From: an uncultured Pelagibacteraceae bacterium
GTDB lineage: Bacteria; Pseudomonadota; Alphaproteobacteria; Pelagibacterales; Pelagibacteraceae
Length of the DNA stretch: 33,648 bases
Reading direction: 5' to 3'
Assembly: GCA_902604575.1 (NCBI GenBank)
Contig: CACKZH010000009.1
Coordinates: 1-33,648, forward strand
Made by a program: the position numbers and the translations under genes. The notes under the pieces were generated by a model that searched no databases, was not told the origin of the DNA, and saw nothing but the letters and a program-made list of their open reading frames with translations. This document shows, piece by piece, positions 26,025-33,648 of the stretch; position 1 is the stretch's first letter; each line of letters begins with the position of its first letter.

Positions 26025-26819
26025 ATGCAAATTATTTCAGTCATAAATCAAAAGGGTGGGGTCGGAAAAACCACTACGGTGATAAATCTTGCTGCTGGTT
26101 TATCTCAGATAGACAAAAAAATTTTAGTAATTGACCTAGATCCGCAGGGTAACGCCACCACAGGTCTAGGATTATCTAATATGGGTAGCTCGAAAGATAC
26201 AATTTATGGAGTACTAAATGGAACTAGAGATATAAGTGGGGTGATTAAAAAAACACAGTTTAAAAATTTAGATATTGTCACATCTAATGTAGATTTATCA
26301 GGTTTAGAAGTAGAGACTGCTGATGATAGTAACAGGGCTTTTATACTAAAGACTAAATTAGCTGCATATTTAAACAATTCTAGAGGCTTATATGATTATG
26401 TCTTAATTGATTGTCCGCCTTCATTGAGCTTGTTGACAGTAATGGCACTTGTAAGTTCAAACTCACTATTAGTACCACTTCAAACTGAATTTTTTGCTTT
26501 AGAGGGATTAACGCAGCTAATGAAAACAATCGAAAGGATTAAAGTAAGTTTAAATCCAGACTTGAAGATTAGGGGTATACTTCTAACTATGTATGACAAA
26601 AGAAATAAGCTTTCCTCACAAGTTGAGAAAGAAGCGAGGGATTATTTTAGTGATAAAGTTTATTCAACCGTGATACCAAGGAACGTCAGATTGTCAGAAG
26701 CACCCTCGCATGGTATGCCAGTATTAATTTACGATAAAACATGTCCTGGAAGTAAATCTTATTTTAGTTTTACTGATGAGTTTATGAGTCAAGAGTCAAA
26801 AGTTGGGAGTGCTGCTTAA
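26025..26819 (+). CDS. parA: Chromosome-partitioning ATPase ParA
   Basis: ParA is a Walker-type ATPase that binds DNA non-specifically as an ATP dimer and pulls ParB-bound origins apart. The deviant Walker A KGGVGKTT is at residues 10-17, followed by DLDPQGNATTGLG and, near residue 120, the Walker B region DYVLIDCPPSLS. At 264 residues it is the short chromosomal form, with no N-terminal regulatory domain. Its stop overlaps parB by one base (TAATG). Confidence 0.97.
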   Translation: MQIISVINQKGGVGKTTTVINLAAGLSQIDKKILVIDLDPQGNATTGLGLSNMGSSKDTIYGVLNGTRDISGVIKKTQFKNLDIVTSNVDLSGLEVETADDSNRAFILKTKLAAYLNNSRGLYDYVLIDCPPSLSLLTVMALVSSNSLLVPLQTEFFALEGLTQLMKTIERIKVSLNPDLKIRGILLTMYDKRNKLSSQVEKEARDYFSDKVYSTVIPRNVRLSEAPSHGMPVLIYDKTCPGSKSYFSFTDEFMSQESKVGSAA

Positions 26820-27661
26820 TGGATAAAATCAAAAAAGGCCTAGGGAGAGGACTATCATCATTGATTGGAGAAACAAAAATTGAGACTCAAAAAAACCAAG
26901 TATCAATTGGAGACCTGGTCCCAAATAGGTATCAACCAAGGAAAATATTTGACGAAGCAAGTTTAGATGATCTAACCAACTCGATTAAAGAAAGAGGAAT
27001 GATACAGCCTATAATTGTTAGGAATTCAAATAATGATAAATCAAAGTTTGAAATTATTGCTGGTGAAAGAAGGTGGCTAGCAGCACAAAGAGCTGGTCTA
27101 CATACCGTCCCAATAATAGTTACCGAAGCAGATGATTTAAAATCTTTGGAATTTGCAATTGTAGAAAATGTCCAAAGATATGATTTGAATCCACTTGAAG
27201 AAGCTCAGGGTTATAAGCGATTGATAGACGATTTTTCGTATGATCAAGAAAAAGTATCAAAATTTATTGGCAAAAGCAGAAGTCATATAACTAATTCTTT
27301 GAGGCTACTTACTTTGCCTGAAGATGTAATTAAATTAATTCAGACCCAAAAATTAACAGCTGGTCACGCTAAAATTTTAGTTGGGCTTGAAAACGCAAGC
27401 TTTGTTGCAACTAAAATTATTGAGAAAAAGCTCTCCGTTCGACAAGCTGAAAATTTTGTTAAGATTTTTAAAAATAAAAAACAAAAGTCGAGTTTGTCTA
27501 AAGATACAAATATTATTGCACTAGAGTTATCAATTTCAAACAAAATTGGGTTAAATGTAGATATTAAAAATAATAAAAGAAATAAGGGTAAAATCAGTTT
27601 TGAATATAAAGATTTAGATCAATTAAATAAAATAATTGATATAATTAAATCTAATTATTAG
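26819..27661 (+). CDS. parB: Chromosome-partitioning protein ParB
   Basis: ParB is a CTP-dependent DNA clamp that loads at parS. The 280-residue protein has the ParA-interacting N terminus (KKGLGRGLSSLIGE), the ParB/Srx CTP-binding domain with GERRW at residues 82-86 and the VENVQRYDLNPLEEA motif, a central helix-turn-helix (about residues 130-180: KVSKFIGKSRSHITNSLRLL) and a C-terminal dimerisation segment. All parts are present. Its last 11 bases overlap the convergent holA gene. Confidence 0.97.
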   Translation: MDKIKKGLGRGLSSLIGETKIETQKNQVSIGDLVPNRYQPRKIFDEASLDDLTNSIKERGMIQPIIVRNSNNDKSKFEIIAGERRWLAAQRAGLHTVPIIVTEADDLKSLEFAIVENVQRYDLNPLEEAQGYKRLIDDFSYDQEKVSKFIGKSRSHITNSLRLLTLPEDVIKLIQTQKLTAGHAKILVGLENASFVATKIIEKKLSVRQAENFVKIFKNKKQKSSLSKDTNIIALELSISNKIGLNVDIKNNKRNKGKISFEYKDLDQLNKIIDIIKSNY

Positions 27662-28640
27662 TTTTCATTGACCCTTGCTCAATTAAAAAGTTTGTAATTA
27701 AATTAACAGAATTATTTAAATTTTTTTTAATAAGTAGTTCAATTTCATTAATCTTAAAAATTAAATTTTTAATATTATCTGGTTCCCATTTGTAAATTTG
27801 TTGTTTTACTAATTCTTTGTCTTTCCAAAAAATAGCTGGTTTTGCTGATGATATTGTTAAATCTATATTATTATTATTTTTATAATCATATGAAAGTTTC
27901 AGAATCCGTTTTGCTTTATTTAGTAATGTTCTTATAATTATTATGCAATCTTCATGACTAAAGTTATTTTCATTTAAAATATGTATAATTTTTTTATTGT
28001 TCTTTGCTAAACAATTATCAATTAGTTCTGATATGCTATAGTTTTCTGATAAATTAGTTAACTTGGCTATATCTTCCTCTGAAATTGTTTTTTTATTTTT
28101 TGTATAATGTTCTATTTTATTTAATTCATTAAGAAGGTTTTCTCTCTCACCGTTTGATTTATTAATTATTAAATTTATGTTTAATGTAGAAATAGAAATT
28201 TTTTTTTTCTTAAAAAAATCGAATGCAATTCTAAATAATGTTTGTTCATTATCTGGATAAAAAGGGACACATATAAATAATTTCTCTTTTTCGAATAAAT
28301 TTCTTAATTTTGACTTTTTTTCTAAAATATTTGAAATTACAATTAATTTAATATCTTCAATTTTTTTCCCCTGAAGTATTTCAACTATTTTAACAAATTT
28401 ATCTGTAGTTCTTTTAACTATAATTATTTTTTTTTCATCAAAAAGTGACTTAGATAATAGATTATTAATAAAACTATTTTCATTATCTAAAATTTCTTTT
28501 TCATCATAAGTAAAAACTTCGTTTTTTTTTTTAAGTTTTTCAATTATTTCACTTTTTAATCCTTCGTTATTTCCATAAAACAAAAAAAATTTTTTTTTAT
28601 TTATCAAATTGTCATTTAATTGATAATGTTTTACTATCAT
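27651..28640 (-). CDS. holA: DNA polymerase III delta subunit (clamp loader)
   Basis: HolA opens the beta sliding clamp during loading. The 329-residue product is divergent and Lys/Asn-rich, but the N terminus (KKKFFLFYGNNEGLKSEIIEKL) matches the delta-subunit start, and a three-part helical layout with a C-terminal helical bundle follows. The DUF3576-leuS-lptE-holA order, known in alphaproteobacteria, strongly supports it. Its start overlaps the lptE stop by one base (TAATG). Alternative functions are unlikely in this context. Confidence 0.85.
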   Translation of the reverse strand: MIVKHYQLNDNLINKKKFFLFYGNNEGLKSEIIEKLKKKNEVFTYDEKEILDNENSFINNLLSKSLFDEKKIIIVKRTTDKFVKIVEILQGKKIEDIKLIVISNILEKKSKLRNLFEKEKLFICVPFYPDNEQTLFRIAFDFFKKKKISISTLNINLIINKSNGERENLLNELNKIEHYTKNKKTISEEDIAKLTNLSENYSISELIDNCLAKNNKKIIHILNENNFSHEDCIIIIRTLLNKAKRILKLSYDYKNNNNIDLTISSAKPAIFWKDKELVKQQIYKWEPDNIKNLIFKINEIELLIKKNLNNSVNLITNFLIEQGSMKTNN

Positions 28641-29092
28641 TATTCGACTTGCAATTGTGAAATAAATCTTTGTATAATAATACTCGTCATATCATTTATG
28701 ATACTGTTCTCATATTTTTCTTCTTCGAAAATAGTACCACCTTTTTTCATGTCAAATTTTTCAGTAAATTTGTAATCTTTTGAATTATCATTTGTTGTTA
28801 CGGTAAATTTTACTTTTATTTTTAACCTAAAGTTTGTTGCATTACCCGCAGTATTTTTTGCTAAAATTAATTTTTCGTAATTGGAGTCTATTTTTATATT
28901 ATGAACTTTTTCTGAATTCTCATTTTGATATCTTGATAGTTTTTGAGTAATCAATTTATTGACATTTTTATTTCCATTTACTGTTTCAATTTTGATATTG
29001 ATATTTTTCTTATTTAAATTGGAGTAAATTGGAGAGTAGCCACAACTTGTAATTAAAATTAATATAAAGGTGTATCTTAATATTTTTAACAT
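28640..29092 (-). CDS. lptE: LPS-assembly lipoprotein LptE
   Basis: LptE plugs the LptD barrel and helps place lipopolysaccharide in the outer leaflet of the outer membrane. The 150-residue protein has a short signal peptide with lipobox LITSC (cysteine at residue 17) followed by GYSPIYS, a typical LptE start; the rest is a beta/alpha sandwich with an ILAKNTAGNATNFRLKI strand. It lies between leuS and holA, the standard neighbourhood. Sequence similarity is modest, so context matters. Lipoprotein sorting would use the Lol system (see lolA). Confidence 0.83.
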   Translation of the reverse strand: MLKILRYTFILILITSCGYSPIYSNLNKKNINIKIETVNGNKNVNKLITQKLSRYQNENSEKVHNIKIDSNYEKLILAKNTAGNATNFRLKIKVKFTVTTNDNSKDYKFTEKFDMKKGGTIFEEEKYENSIINDMTSIIIQRFISQLQVE

Positions 29093-29099
29093 TATATGG

Positions 29100-31640
29100 T
29101 TATATTATAATATTAATTAATTTTCCTGGCACAAAAATTTTCCTTTTTATCTCTTTATTATCTATATATTTTTTCAAAGAAGCATTATCAGATATTAATC
29201 TTAAAAGATTATCCTCGTCTATATTTTTATCTGTCTCTATTAATGCTCTTTTCTTTCCATTAATTTGAATTACATAGGCAATGGTTTCCTCTATTAAAAA
29301 TTTATCATTATATTTTGGCCAAATTATTTCTTCCTTTAAATTTAGATTTTCTATAATCTCATTACTTAAGTGTGGAAGAATTGGATTTAAACAAAACATA
29401 ATTTTTTTATAATTTTCTATCAATGTTTTTTTCGTATATTTGATATTAATTTCTTTATTTAAAAGTCCATACAATTCGTGAATATTGGCAATTACTATAT
29501 TGTAATTAAAATTCTCAAGATTATTACTTATTTTTTTTATAAATTTATTTGTAATTTTTTCTAAATTATTATTTTCGTTTTTTGGATTATCTTCATTTAT
29601 TTTATCTAGTATTTTATTATTTAAGGACCATAATTTTTGAATAAATTTATATGCCGCTTCAATTCCTTCGTCAGACCATTGTACATCTTTTTCTGGTGGA
29701 CTGTCTGATAATATAAACAATCTAACAGCATCAGCACCAAAACTATCTATAATTTTTGCAGGGTCAATCGTATTTCTTTTTGACTTGGACATTGACTCTA
29801 TCGGTCCAACTTTAACTGGGATTGAATTATCTTTATTAAGATATCTTTTTCCATTTAAAATCATAGTTTCATCAGGACTAACCCAGTTATTATTATTATC
29901 TTTGTATGTTTCATGGCAAACCATTCCTTGTGTAAATAATCCTTTAAAAGGTTCTTTAATTTTTATTTTTTCATTTTTATATGAAATTGCTTGCATAAAG
30001 AATCTTGAGTAAAGAAGATGTAAAATAGCATGTTCAATGCCTCCTATATATTGATCTACTGGCATCCAATATTTCACTTCATCTTCATCAAAGCCGTAAT
30101 CTTCTTTATTTGGTGAGCAAAATCTTAAAAAATACCAGGATGAATCTACAAATGTGTCTAATGTATCAGTTTCTCTTTTAAATTTTTTCCCGTTAATGTT
30201 TACATTTTTCCAATTAATTGCTTTATCTAAAGGATTTCCAGTTGGTTCGAGTTGTTCTATTTTTGGAAGTTCTACGGGCAACATGTTTTTAGGAACTTTT
30301 TGAGGGTTATTGTTTTCATCGTAAATTATTGGTATTGGACAACCCCAATATCTTTGTCTAGAAATACCCCAATCTTTTAACCTAAAGTTTATTTTTTTTT
30401 GTCCTAAGTTATTTTTTTCTAAATATTCTATTGTTTTAATTATTGACTCTTCTGGACATTTAAGACCATCTAAAAAAGATGAATTAAAAATATAACCAGG
30501 TCCTGTATACGCAGCTTCGACTGTTTGAAATTCTTTATTATTTAATTCAGGAGTTACAACTGGTTTTATATTTAAATTATATTTTTTTGCGAAATCGAAA
30601 TCTCTCTGGTCATGTGCTGGACAACCAAAAACTGCTCCTAAACCATAATCCATTAAAACGAAATTCGCAAAATATACAGGAACTTTTTCATTATTCATTG
30701 GATTAATCGCAAGAAGATTAGTCTTAAAACCTATTTTTTGTGCACTTGCAATAGCCTCTTCGGTGGTACCAGTTGAGGAACATTCTTTTTTAAATTTGAT
30801 AAAACCTTCATCATTTTGATAAAGTTTTGATACTGGATGATCAACAGAAAGAGCCAAGAAAGACATACCAAATAACGTGTCTGGTCTTGTAGTAAAACAC
30901 TTAATTTCATCTATTTTATCAGACTGCTCAATGCTAAATTTGATTTCACACCCAAACGATTTACCTATCCAGTTCTTTTGCATAACTTTTACTTTATTTG
31001 GCCACTCATCTAGGCTATCTAGATTCTCTAAAAGTTCATTTGAAAATTTGGAAATATTAAAAAACCATTGGTTAAGTTTTTTTCTTTCTACAGGAACTCC
31101 AGATCTCCATCCTTTGCCATCAATAACTTGCTCATTTGCTAAAACTGTTTGATCAACTGGATCCCAATTAACATATTGTTCTTTTCTGTATACTAAGCCT
31201 TTGTCAAATAATTCTAAAAAAAATTCTTGTTGGTGTTTATAATATTCAGGCTTGCACGTAGAAATTTCTCTATCCCAATCAATTGAAAGTCCTAACATTT
31301 TTAATTGCGACCTCATGTTAGCAATATTCGTTTCTGTCCACGTCTTTGGGTCTAAATTATTTTGTCTTGCGGCGTTTTCTGCTGGCATACCAAAAGAATC
31401 CCATCCCATAGGATGTAAAACATTGTATCCATTTAATGACTTATATCGAGCTAGAACATCTCCAATTGTATAATTTCTTACATGGCCCATATGAATCTTA
31501 CCAGAAGGGTAAGGAAACATTTCTAAGCAATAAAACTTTTTTTTATTTTTATCTATTTTGGCAGAAAAAGATTTATCTTTTTCCCAAATTTTTTGCCATT
31601 TATTCTCAATTATTTTAAAATTATATCTTTCTGAGCTCAC
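29100..31640 (-). CDS. leuS: Leucyl-tRNA synthetase
   Basis: LeuS charges tRNA-Leu. The product has the HIGH-region [19 protein letters not shown], the editing domain (with TRPDTLFG and the conserved [17 protein letters not shown]), and the KMSKS region reading [12 protein letters not shown], so the first lysine is serine. I choose the GTG at 31640 as start because the protein then begins with the typical [14 protein letters not shown] and follows the upstream stop (31654-31656) by 13 bases. An ATG at 31703 would give 867 residues and overlap the upstream gene by 50 bases. Both readings are possible; the extra 21 residues do not look conserved. Confidence 0.93.
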   Translation of the reverse strand: MSSERYNFKIIENKWQKIWEKDKSFSAKIDKNKKKFYCLEMFPYPSGKIHMGHVRNYTIGDVLARYKSLNGYNVLHPMGWDSFGMPAENAARQNNLDPKTWTETNIANMRSQLKMLGLSIDWDREISTCKPEYYKHQQEFFLELFDKGLVYRKEQYVNWDPVDQTVLANEQVIDGKGWRSGVPVERKKLNQWFFNISKFSNELLENLDSLDEWPNKVKVMQKNWIGKSFGCEIKFSIEQSDKIDEIKCFTTRPDTLFGMSFLALSVDHPVSKLYQNDEGFIKFKKECSSTGTTEEAIASAQKIGFKTNLLAINPMNNEKVPVYFANFVLMDYGLGAVFGCPAHDQRDFDFAKKYNLNIKPVVTPELNNKEFQTVEAAYTGPGYIFNSSFLDGLKCPEESIIKTIEYLEKNNLGQKKINFRLKDWGISRQRYWGCPIPIIYDENNNPQKVPKNMLPVELPKIEQLEPTGNPLDKAINWKNVNINGKKFKRETDTLDTFVDSSWYFLRFCSPNKEDYGFDEDEVKYWMPVDQYIGGIEHAILHLLYSRFFMQAISYKNEKIKIKEPFKGLFTQGMVCHETYKDNNNNWVSPDETMILNGKRYLNKDNSIPVKVGPIESMSKSKRNTIDPAKIIDSFGADAVRLFILSDSPPEKDVQWSDEGIEAAYKFIQKLWSLNNKILDKINEDNPKNENNNLEKITNKFIKKISNNLENFNYNIVIANIHELYGLLNKEINIKYTKKTLIENYKKIMFCLNPILPHLSNEIIENLNLKEEIIWPKYNDKFLIEETIAYVIQINGKKRALIETDKNIDEDNLLRLISDNASLKKYIDNKEIKRKIFVPGKLINIII

Positions 31641-31653
31641 TAATTTAGATTGC

Positions 31654-32217
31654 CTATTCTCTGTCTTCTGGATCTGGTCGTTTTTGAATATCTTTTTTAT
31701 CACTTTGCGTTTTATAAATTGCAGCCTGTTTTAAAATGGATTTGGTTAATTCCTCTTTTATTTTTCCATCAGTTTCAGTTATCTCACAATCTAAAACAGT
31801 TTTACATTTTTTATAAAAAACTTTCACTAACAACGCATCAGATCTTACTTCATTAGTTAAAAAACGAATTGTAATTTTTATTGATTCCCCTGCTTGCTGA
31901 TTTTCAGAATACCAATCAGTAACAATAATTCCACCATTGTAGTTAGCAGTTGTTAAAGGCATAAAGTCTATGACATCTAAAGAAGCTCTCCATAATTCGT
32001 TTGATGATGCAAACTCATATGTTGTACCTGATGAATTTTTTTTACCTATGTCGTTTAATCTAAAACCTTTCCCTTCTTCTAGATTTTTCTTTACTCTTTG
32101 TTTAGGATCAGGTGAAACTTTTCTTGCATCAGCACCAAATTTTCCCCCGCACCCAGCAATAAATATGGAAATGATAAAAAATATCAAAAATTGAAGTTTA
32201 AAAAGTTTAGAAATCAT
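31654..32217 (-). CDS. DUF3576-type lipoprotein
   Basis: This is a conserved alphaproteobacterial lipoprotein of unknown function (DUF3576). The 187-residue product starts at the ATG 32217, with a signal peptide (residues 1 to about 19) and lipobox FIAGCGGK; the stretch before it at 32235 starts with TTG and I do not count it. A mature beta-rich domain follows, with [33 protein letters not shown], and a charged C terminus. It lies directly upstream of leuS and lptE, so a role in outer-membrane assembly is possible but unproven. No family enzyme motif is visible. Confidence 0.82.
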   Translation of the reverse strand: MISKLFKLQFLIFFIISIFIAGCGGKFGADARKVSPDPKQRVKKNLEEGKGFRLNDIGKKNSSGTTYEFASSNELWRASLDVIDFMPLTTANYNGGIIVTDWYSENQQAGESIKITIRFLTNEVRSDALLVKVFYKKCKTVLDCEITETDGKIKEELTKSILKQAAIYKTQSDKKDIQKRPDPEDRE

Positions 32218-32286
32218 TGGCTTTAAATAAATCAACCTTTACACTAGTTTTTAATATTTTGAACAAAATTAACATAAAAAGTAACT

Positions 32287-32347
32287 ATATATGTTGCAAA
32301 AATATCACATATATGAAATTTTTAGATAAAACATATCAATTTTATCT
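32287..32347. repeat. Two inverted repeats in the porin upstream region
   Basis: ATATATGT (32287-32294) and ACATATAT (32307-32314) form an 8-base inverted repeat with 12-base spacing. AGATAAAA (32324-32331) and TTTTATCT (32340-32347) form another, with 8-base spacing. Both lie in the divergent gap between the DUF3576 gene and the porin and could bind regulators. I see no convincing -35/-10 pair. Chance in AT-rich DNA is possible. Confidence 0.35.
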
Positions 32348-32379
32348 CTAAAATGACCAAAAATGTTAAAAAACCAACG

Positions 32380-32397
32380 TTTATTATTAATAATAAA
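32380..32397. repeat. AT-only palindrome in porin leader
   Basis: TTTATTATTAATAATAAA is a perfect 18-base palindrome ending eight bases before the AAGGAG at 32405. It could be a protein-binding site or a weak leader hairpin controlling translation. It has no G or C, so its stability is low. Confidence 0.35.
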
Positions 32398-32404
32398 ACT
32401 AATA

Positions 32405-32410
32405 AAGGAG
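32405..32410 (+). promoter_or_regulatory. Strong ribosome-binding site of the porin
   Basis: AAGGAG stands eight bases before ATG 32419. It is the clearest Shine-Dalgarno site of the window and decides the start: the in-frame ATG at 32353 has none, and the sequence MNIKKIGFSALAG after 32419 is a proper signal peptide. Confidence 0.85.
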
Positions 32411-32418
32411 TAATTAAT

Positions 32419-33372
32419 ATGAACATTAAAAAAATAGGTTTCTCAGCATTAGCTGGATCTCTTGTTGCTTTTTCAGCAACTGCAGGTGAGATGACAGTTA
32501 CTGGTGCTGCAGGACTTTACATGACAACTGGAAATGAGAACAGCAAAACTACATTCTCTAACAGTGACCACGTTAACTTCGATGGTTCTACTGAGTTAGA
32601 TAATGGTATGACTGTTAGCTTTTCTTTACAATTAGATGGTGACGAAAATGATGATGGTGTAATCGATAACCACTCAGTAACAATCGACACTAACGGTATG
32701 GGTACAATTGTTTTCGCTGGTCACGGTGGAACAGGTGTACTAGATGCTTGGGATGATATCACTCCAAATGCTTACGAAGAAGCTTGGGATGGTTTAACTC
32801 CAACTACAGCTGGTACTGATGAAGTAATTGGTGGTTTCGCTGATAACGATTCAATCGGATACACTTCTCCAGACTTTAATGGTATCACGTTCAAAGCATC
32901 ATTAATCCCATCAAACACTACGCACAACGGTGGTGTTTACAGCGATATGGGTGTTATGATTTCTCCAGAAATGGTTGAAGGAATGACTATCTACTACGCA
33001 ATGGGTGATGAAGAAGCAACAGCAGGTACTGAGCTTAACCATAGCACAATAGGTTTAACTTATGCTTTCGGTCCAGTAACTGTTGGTTACCAAGCTTCAG
33101 AAACTGATGGAACAACTGCAAATAACACTGATGAAACTACTACAATTGGTATTTCATACTCAGTATCAGATGAGTTCTCAGTATCATACAATACGCATGA
33201 TTTTGATGCTGGTGACTACACTGCAGATGAGGAATACACTGGTGTTTCTGCGTCATACACAATGGGTGGTATAACTATTGCCGGTCATATGAATACGCTA
33301 GAAAATACAGGTGGTAGCGCTTCAGCTGCTGACGTAGATGGTTACGAATTAGCGTTAACATTTGCATTCTAA
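32419..33372 (+). CDS. Outer-membrane porin (SAR11-type beta-barrel)
   Basis: The 317-residue product is a Gram-negative porin that lets small solutes cross the outer membrane. It has a signal peptide (residues 1 to about 22, MNIKKIGFSALAGSLVAFSA), a mature part of alternating strands rich in Gly, Asp, Thr and Asn, typical of trimeric porins (MTVTGAAGLYMTTGN, VSFSLQLDGDENDDG, ISYSVSDEFSVSYNT), and a C terminus YELALTFAF ending in Phe, the barrel-insertion signal. Start is set by AAGGAG at 32405. C-ending codons such as AAC, GAC and TTC are more frequent than elsewhere, suggesting very high expression. Pore substrate is unknown. It is probably monocistronic, given the strong terminator downstream. 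Confidence 0.9.
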   Translation: MNIKKIGFSALAGSLVAFSATAGEMTVTGAAGLYMTTGNENSKTTFSNSDHVNFDGSTELDNGMTVSFSLQLDGDENDDGVIDNHSVTIDTNGMGTIVFAGHGGTGVLDAWDDITPNAYEEAWDGLTPTTAGTDEVIGGFADNDSIGYTSPDFNGITFKASLIPSNTTHNGGVYSDMGVMISPEMVEGMTIYYAMGDEEATAGTELNHSTIGLTYAFGPVTVGYQASETDGTTANNTDETTTIGISYSVSDEFSVSYNTHDFDAGDYTADEEYTGVSASYTMGGITIAGHMNTLENTGGSASAADVDGYELALTFAF

Positions 33373-33395
33373 TTTATTTAGAATTAAATAATTAT

Positions 33396-33427
33396 AAAAA
33401 GGGCCCCTTTATGGGGCCTTTTTTTTT
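33396..33427. terminator. Bidirectional intrinsic terminator after porin
   Basis: GGCCCC (33402-33407) pairs with GGGGCC (33413-33418) around a five-base loop, the stem continuing into A and T runs on the two sides and followed by a T-tract (33419-33427). The A-run on the left gives a T-tract for leftward transcription, so it can serve both the porin and the convergent thiE-like gene, whose TAA stop (33409-33411) lies in the loop. It is the only strong terminator seen. Confidence 0.9.
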
Positions 33428-33648
33428 GTAAAAAAACTGATTCCTGCAAATTCATTCACGTTTAATAATTTTAATTTTTTTAAATTGTTTCTATTTATTC
33501 CACCAAGCGCAACAAATTCTTTATTATATTTTTTAGTAAAATTTTTAAATTTATTAATCCCTAAATAATTTTTATTTTTTTTAAAAAGCGAAGATAAAAA
33601 AATCTTATTAACTTTTTGCTTTTCTTTAATTTTAACTTCTTTTGAATT
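33409..33648 (-). CDS. Thiamine-phosphate synthase-like protein (ThiE/TenI), C-terminal part
   Basis: The minus frame is open from the right edge to the TAA at 33409-33411; 79 residues are visible and the 5' end lies beyond the window. The piece reads ...FVALGGINRNNLKKLKLLNVNEFAGISFF..., which fits the C-terminal phosphate-binding loop of ThiE/TenI barrels (ALGGI-N-N then a GxAGIS motif). ThiE joins the thiazole and pyrimidine halves of thiamine; TenI-like members are thiazole aromatases, so the exact role is open. The stop lies in the loop of the shared terminator. A riboswitch or promoter, if present, would be outside the window. Confidence 0.72.
   Translation of the reverse strand, partial: NSKEVKIKEKQKVNKIFLSSLFKKNKNYLGINKFKNFTKKYNKEFVALGGINRNNLKKLKLLNVNEFAGISFFTKKKAP

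Noticed and set aside
30240-30256. tRNA-like GGTTCGAG string
   Set aside because: It lies inside leuS and no cloverleaf can be built around it.
32353-32418. Longer porin start at ATG 32353
   Set aside because: No ribosome-binding site, and it would place about 22 polar residues before a normal signal peptide.
33083-33274. Second-frame ORF inside the porin
   Set aside because: Product of the porin's codon bias; no independent start signal.
1-33648. CRISPR array, insertion sequence, prophage or toxin-antitoxin pair
   Set aside because: No spaced direct repeats, transposase, integrase or paired small genes were seen.

Overview
The window looks like a near-origin segment of a streamlined, very AT-rich marine alphaproteobacterium of the SAR11 clade (Candidatus Pelagibacter or a close relative). 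The grounds are the strong A+T bias of all DNA, spacers that are mostly below 50 bases or absent, many overlapping start and stop codons, and alphaproteobacterial gene orders (hslVU facing hisB-H-A-F-E; timA facing fxsA-secB; ppsR/maf facing hemE-hemH-hemJ; mnmE-mnmG-rsmG-parA-parB). This rests on gene content and order; no database search was possible.

Layout. 1-1941 (+): 3' part of ftsK, then lolA. 1938-5770 (-): histidine genes hisB-hisH-hisA-hisF-hisE, followed by a HIT hydrolase and a GNAT acetyltransferase. 5860-7749 (+): hslV-hslU protease. 7739-8758 (-): timA-like gene and an Smr protein. 8817-9648 (+): fxsA-secB. 9645-13065 (-): ppsR, maf, aroE, coaE, dnaQ. 13066-13332: intergenic gap proposed as the chromosomal replication origin. 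13333-17102 (+): hemE, hemH, hemJ, rho. 17111-21996: an accessory-looking block of two GT41 (OGT/SPINDLY-type) glycosyltransferases around a small 2-oxoglutarate/iron oxygenase, with a convergent sulfotransferase. 22040-27661 (+): mnmE, mnmG, rsmG (with a perfect parS site in its coding sequence), parA, parB. 27651-32217 (-): DUF3576 lipoprotein, leuS, lptE, holA. 32419-33372 (+): an outer-membrane porin with a strong hairpin terminator. 33409 to the right edge (-): 3' end of a thiE-like gene.

How the parts work together. Most genes are housekeeping: chromosome replication and segregation (candidate oriC, parS, ParA, ParB, FtsK, DnaQ, HolA), tRNA and rRNA modification (MnmE, MnmG, RsmG), envelope biogenesis (LolA, LptE, SecB, porin), heme, histidine, shikimate and CoA synthesis, and protein quality control (HslVU). 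Genes read away from the 13066-13332 gap in both directions and parS lies about 12 kb to its right, which fits an origin with a nearby centromere.

The least explained part is 17111-21996. Its enzymes suggest a glycosylation, hydroxylation and sulfation module inserted into a conserved rho-to-mnmE neighbourhood. Substrate and role cannot be read from the sequence. No tRNA, rRNA, CRISPR array, insertion sequence or phage gene was seen. The only gene-free stretches are the origin gap (267 bases), the porin leader (about 200), the mnmE-mnmG spacer (117) and shorter ones; none exceeds 300 bases.
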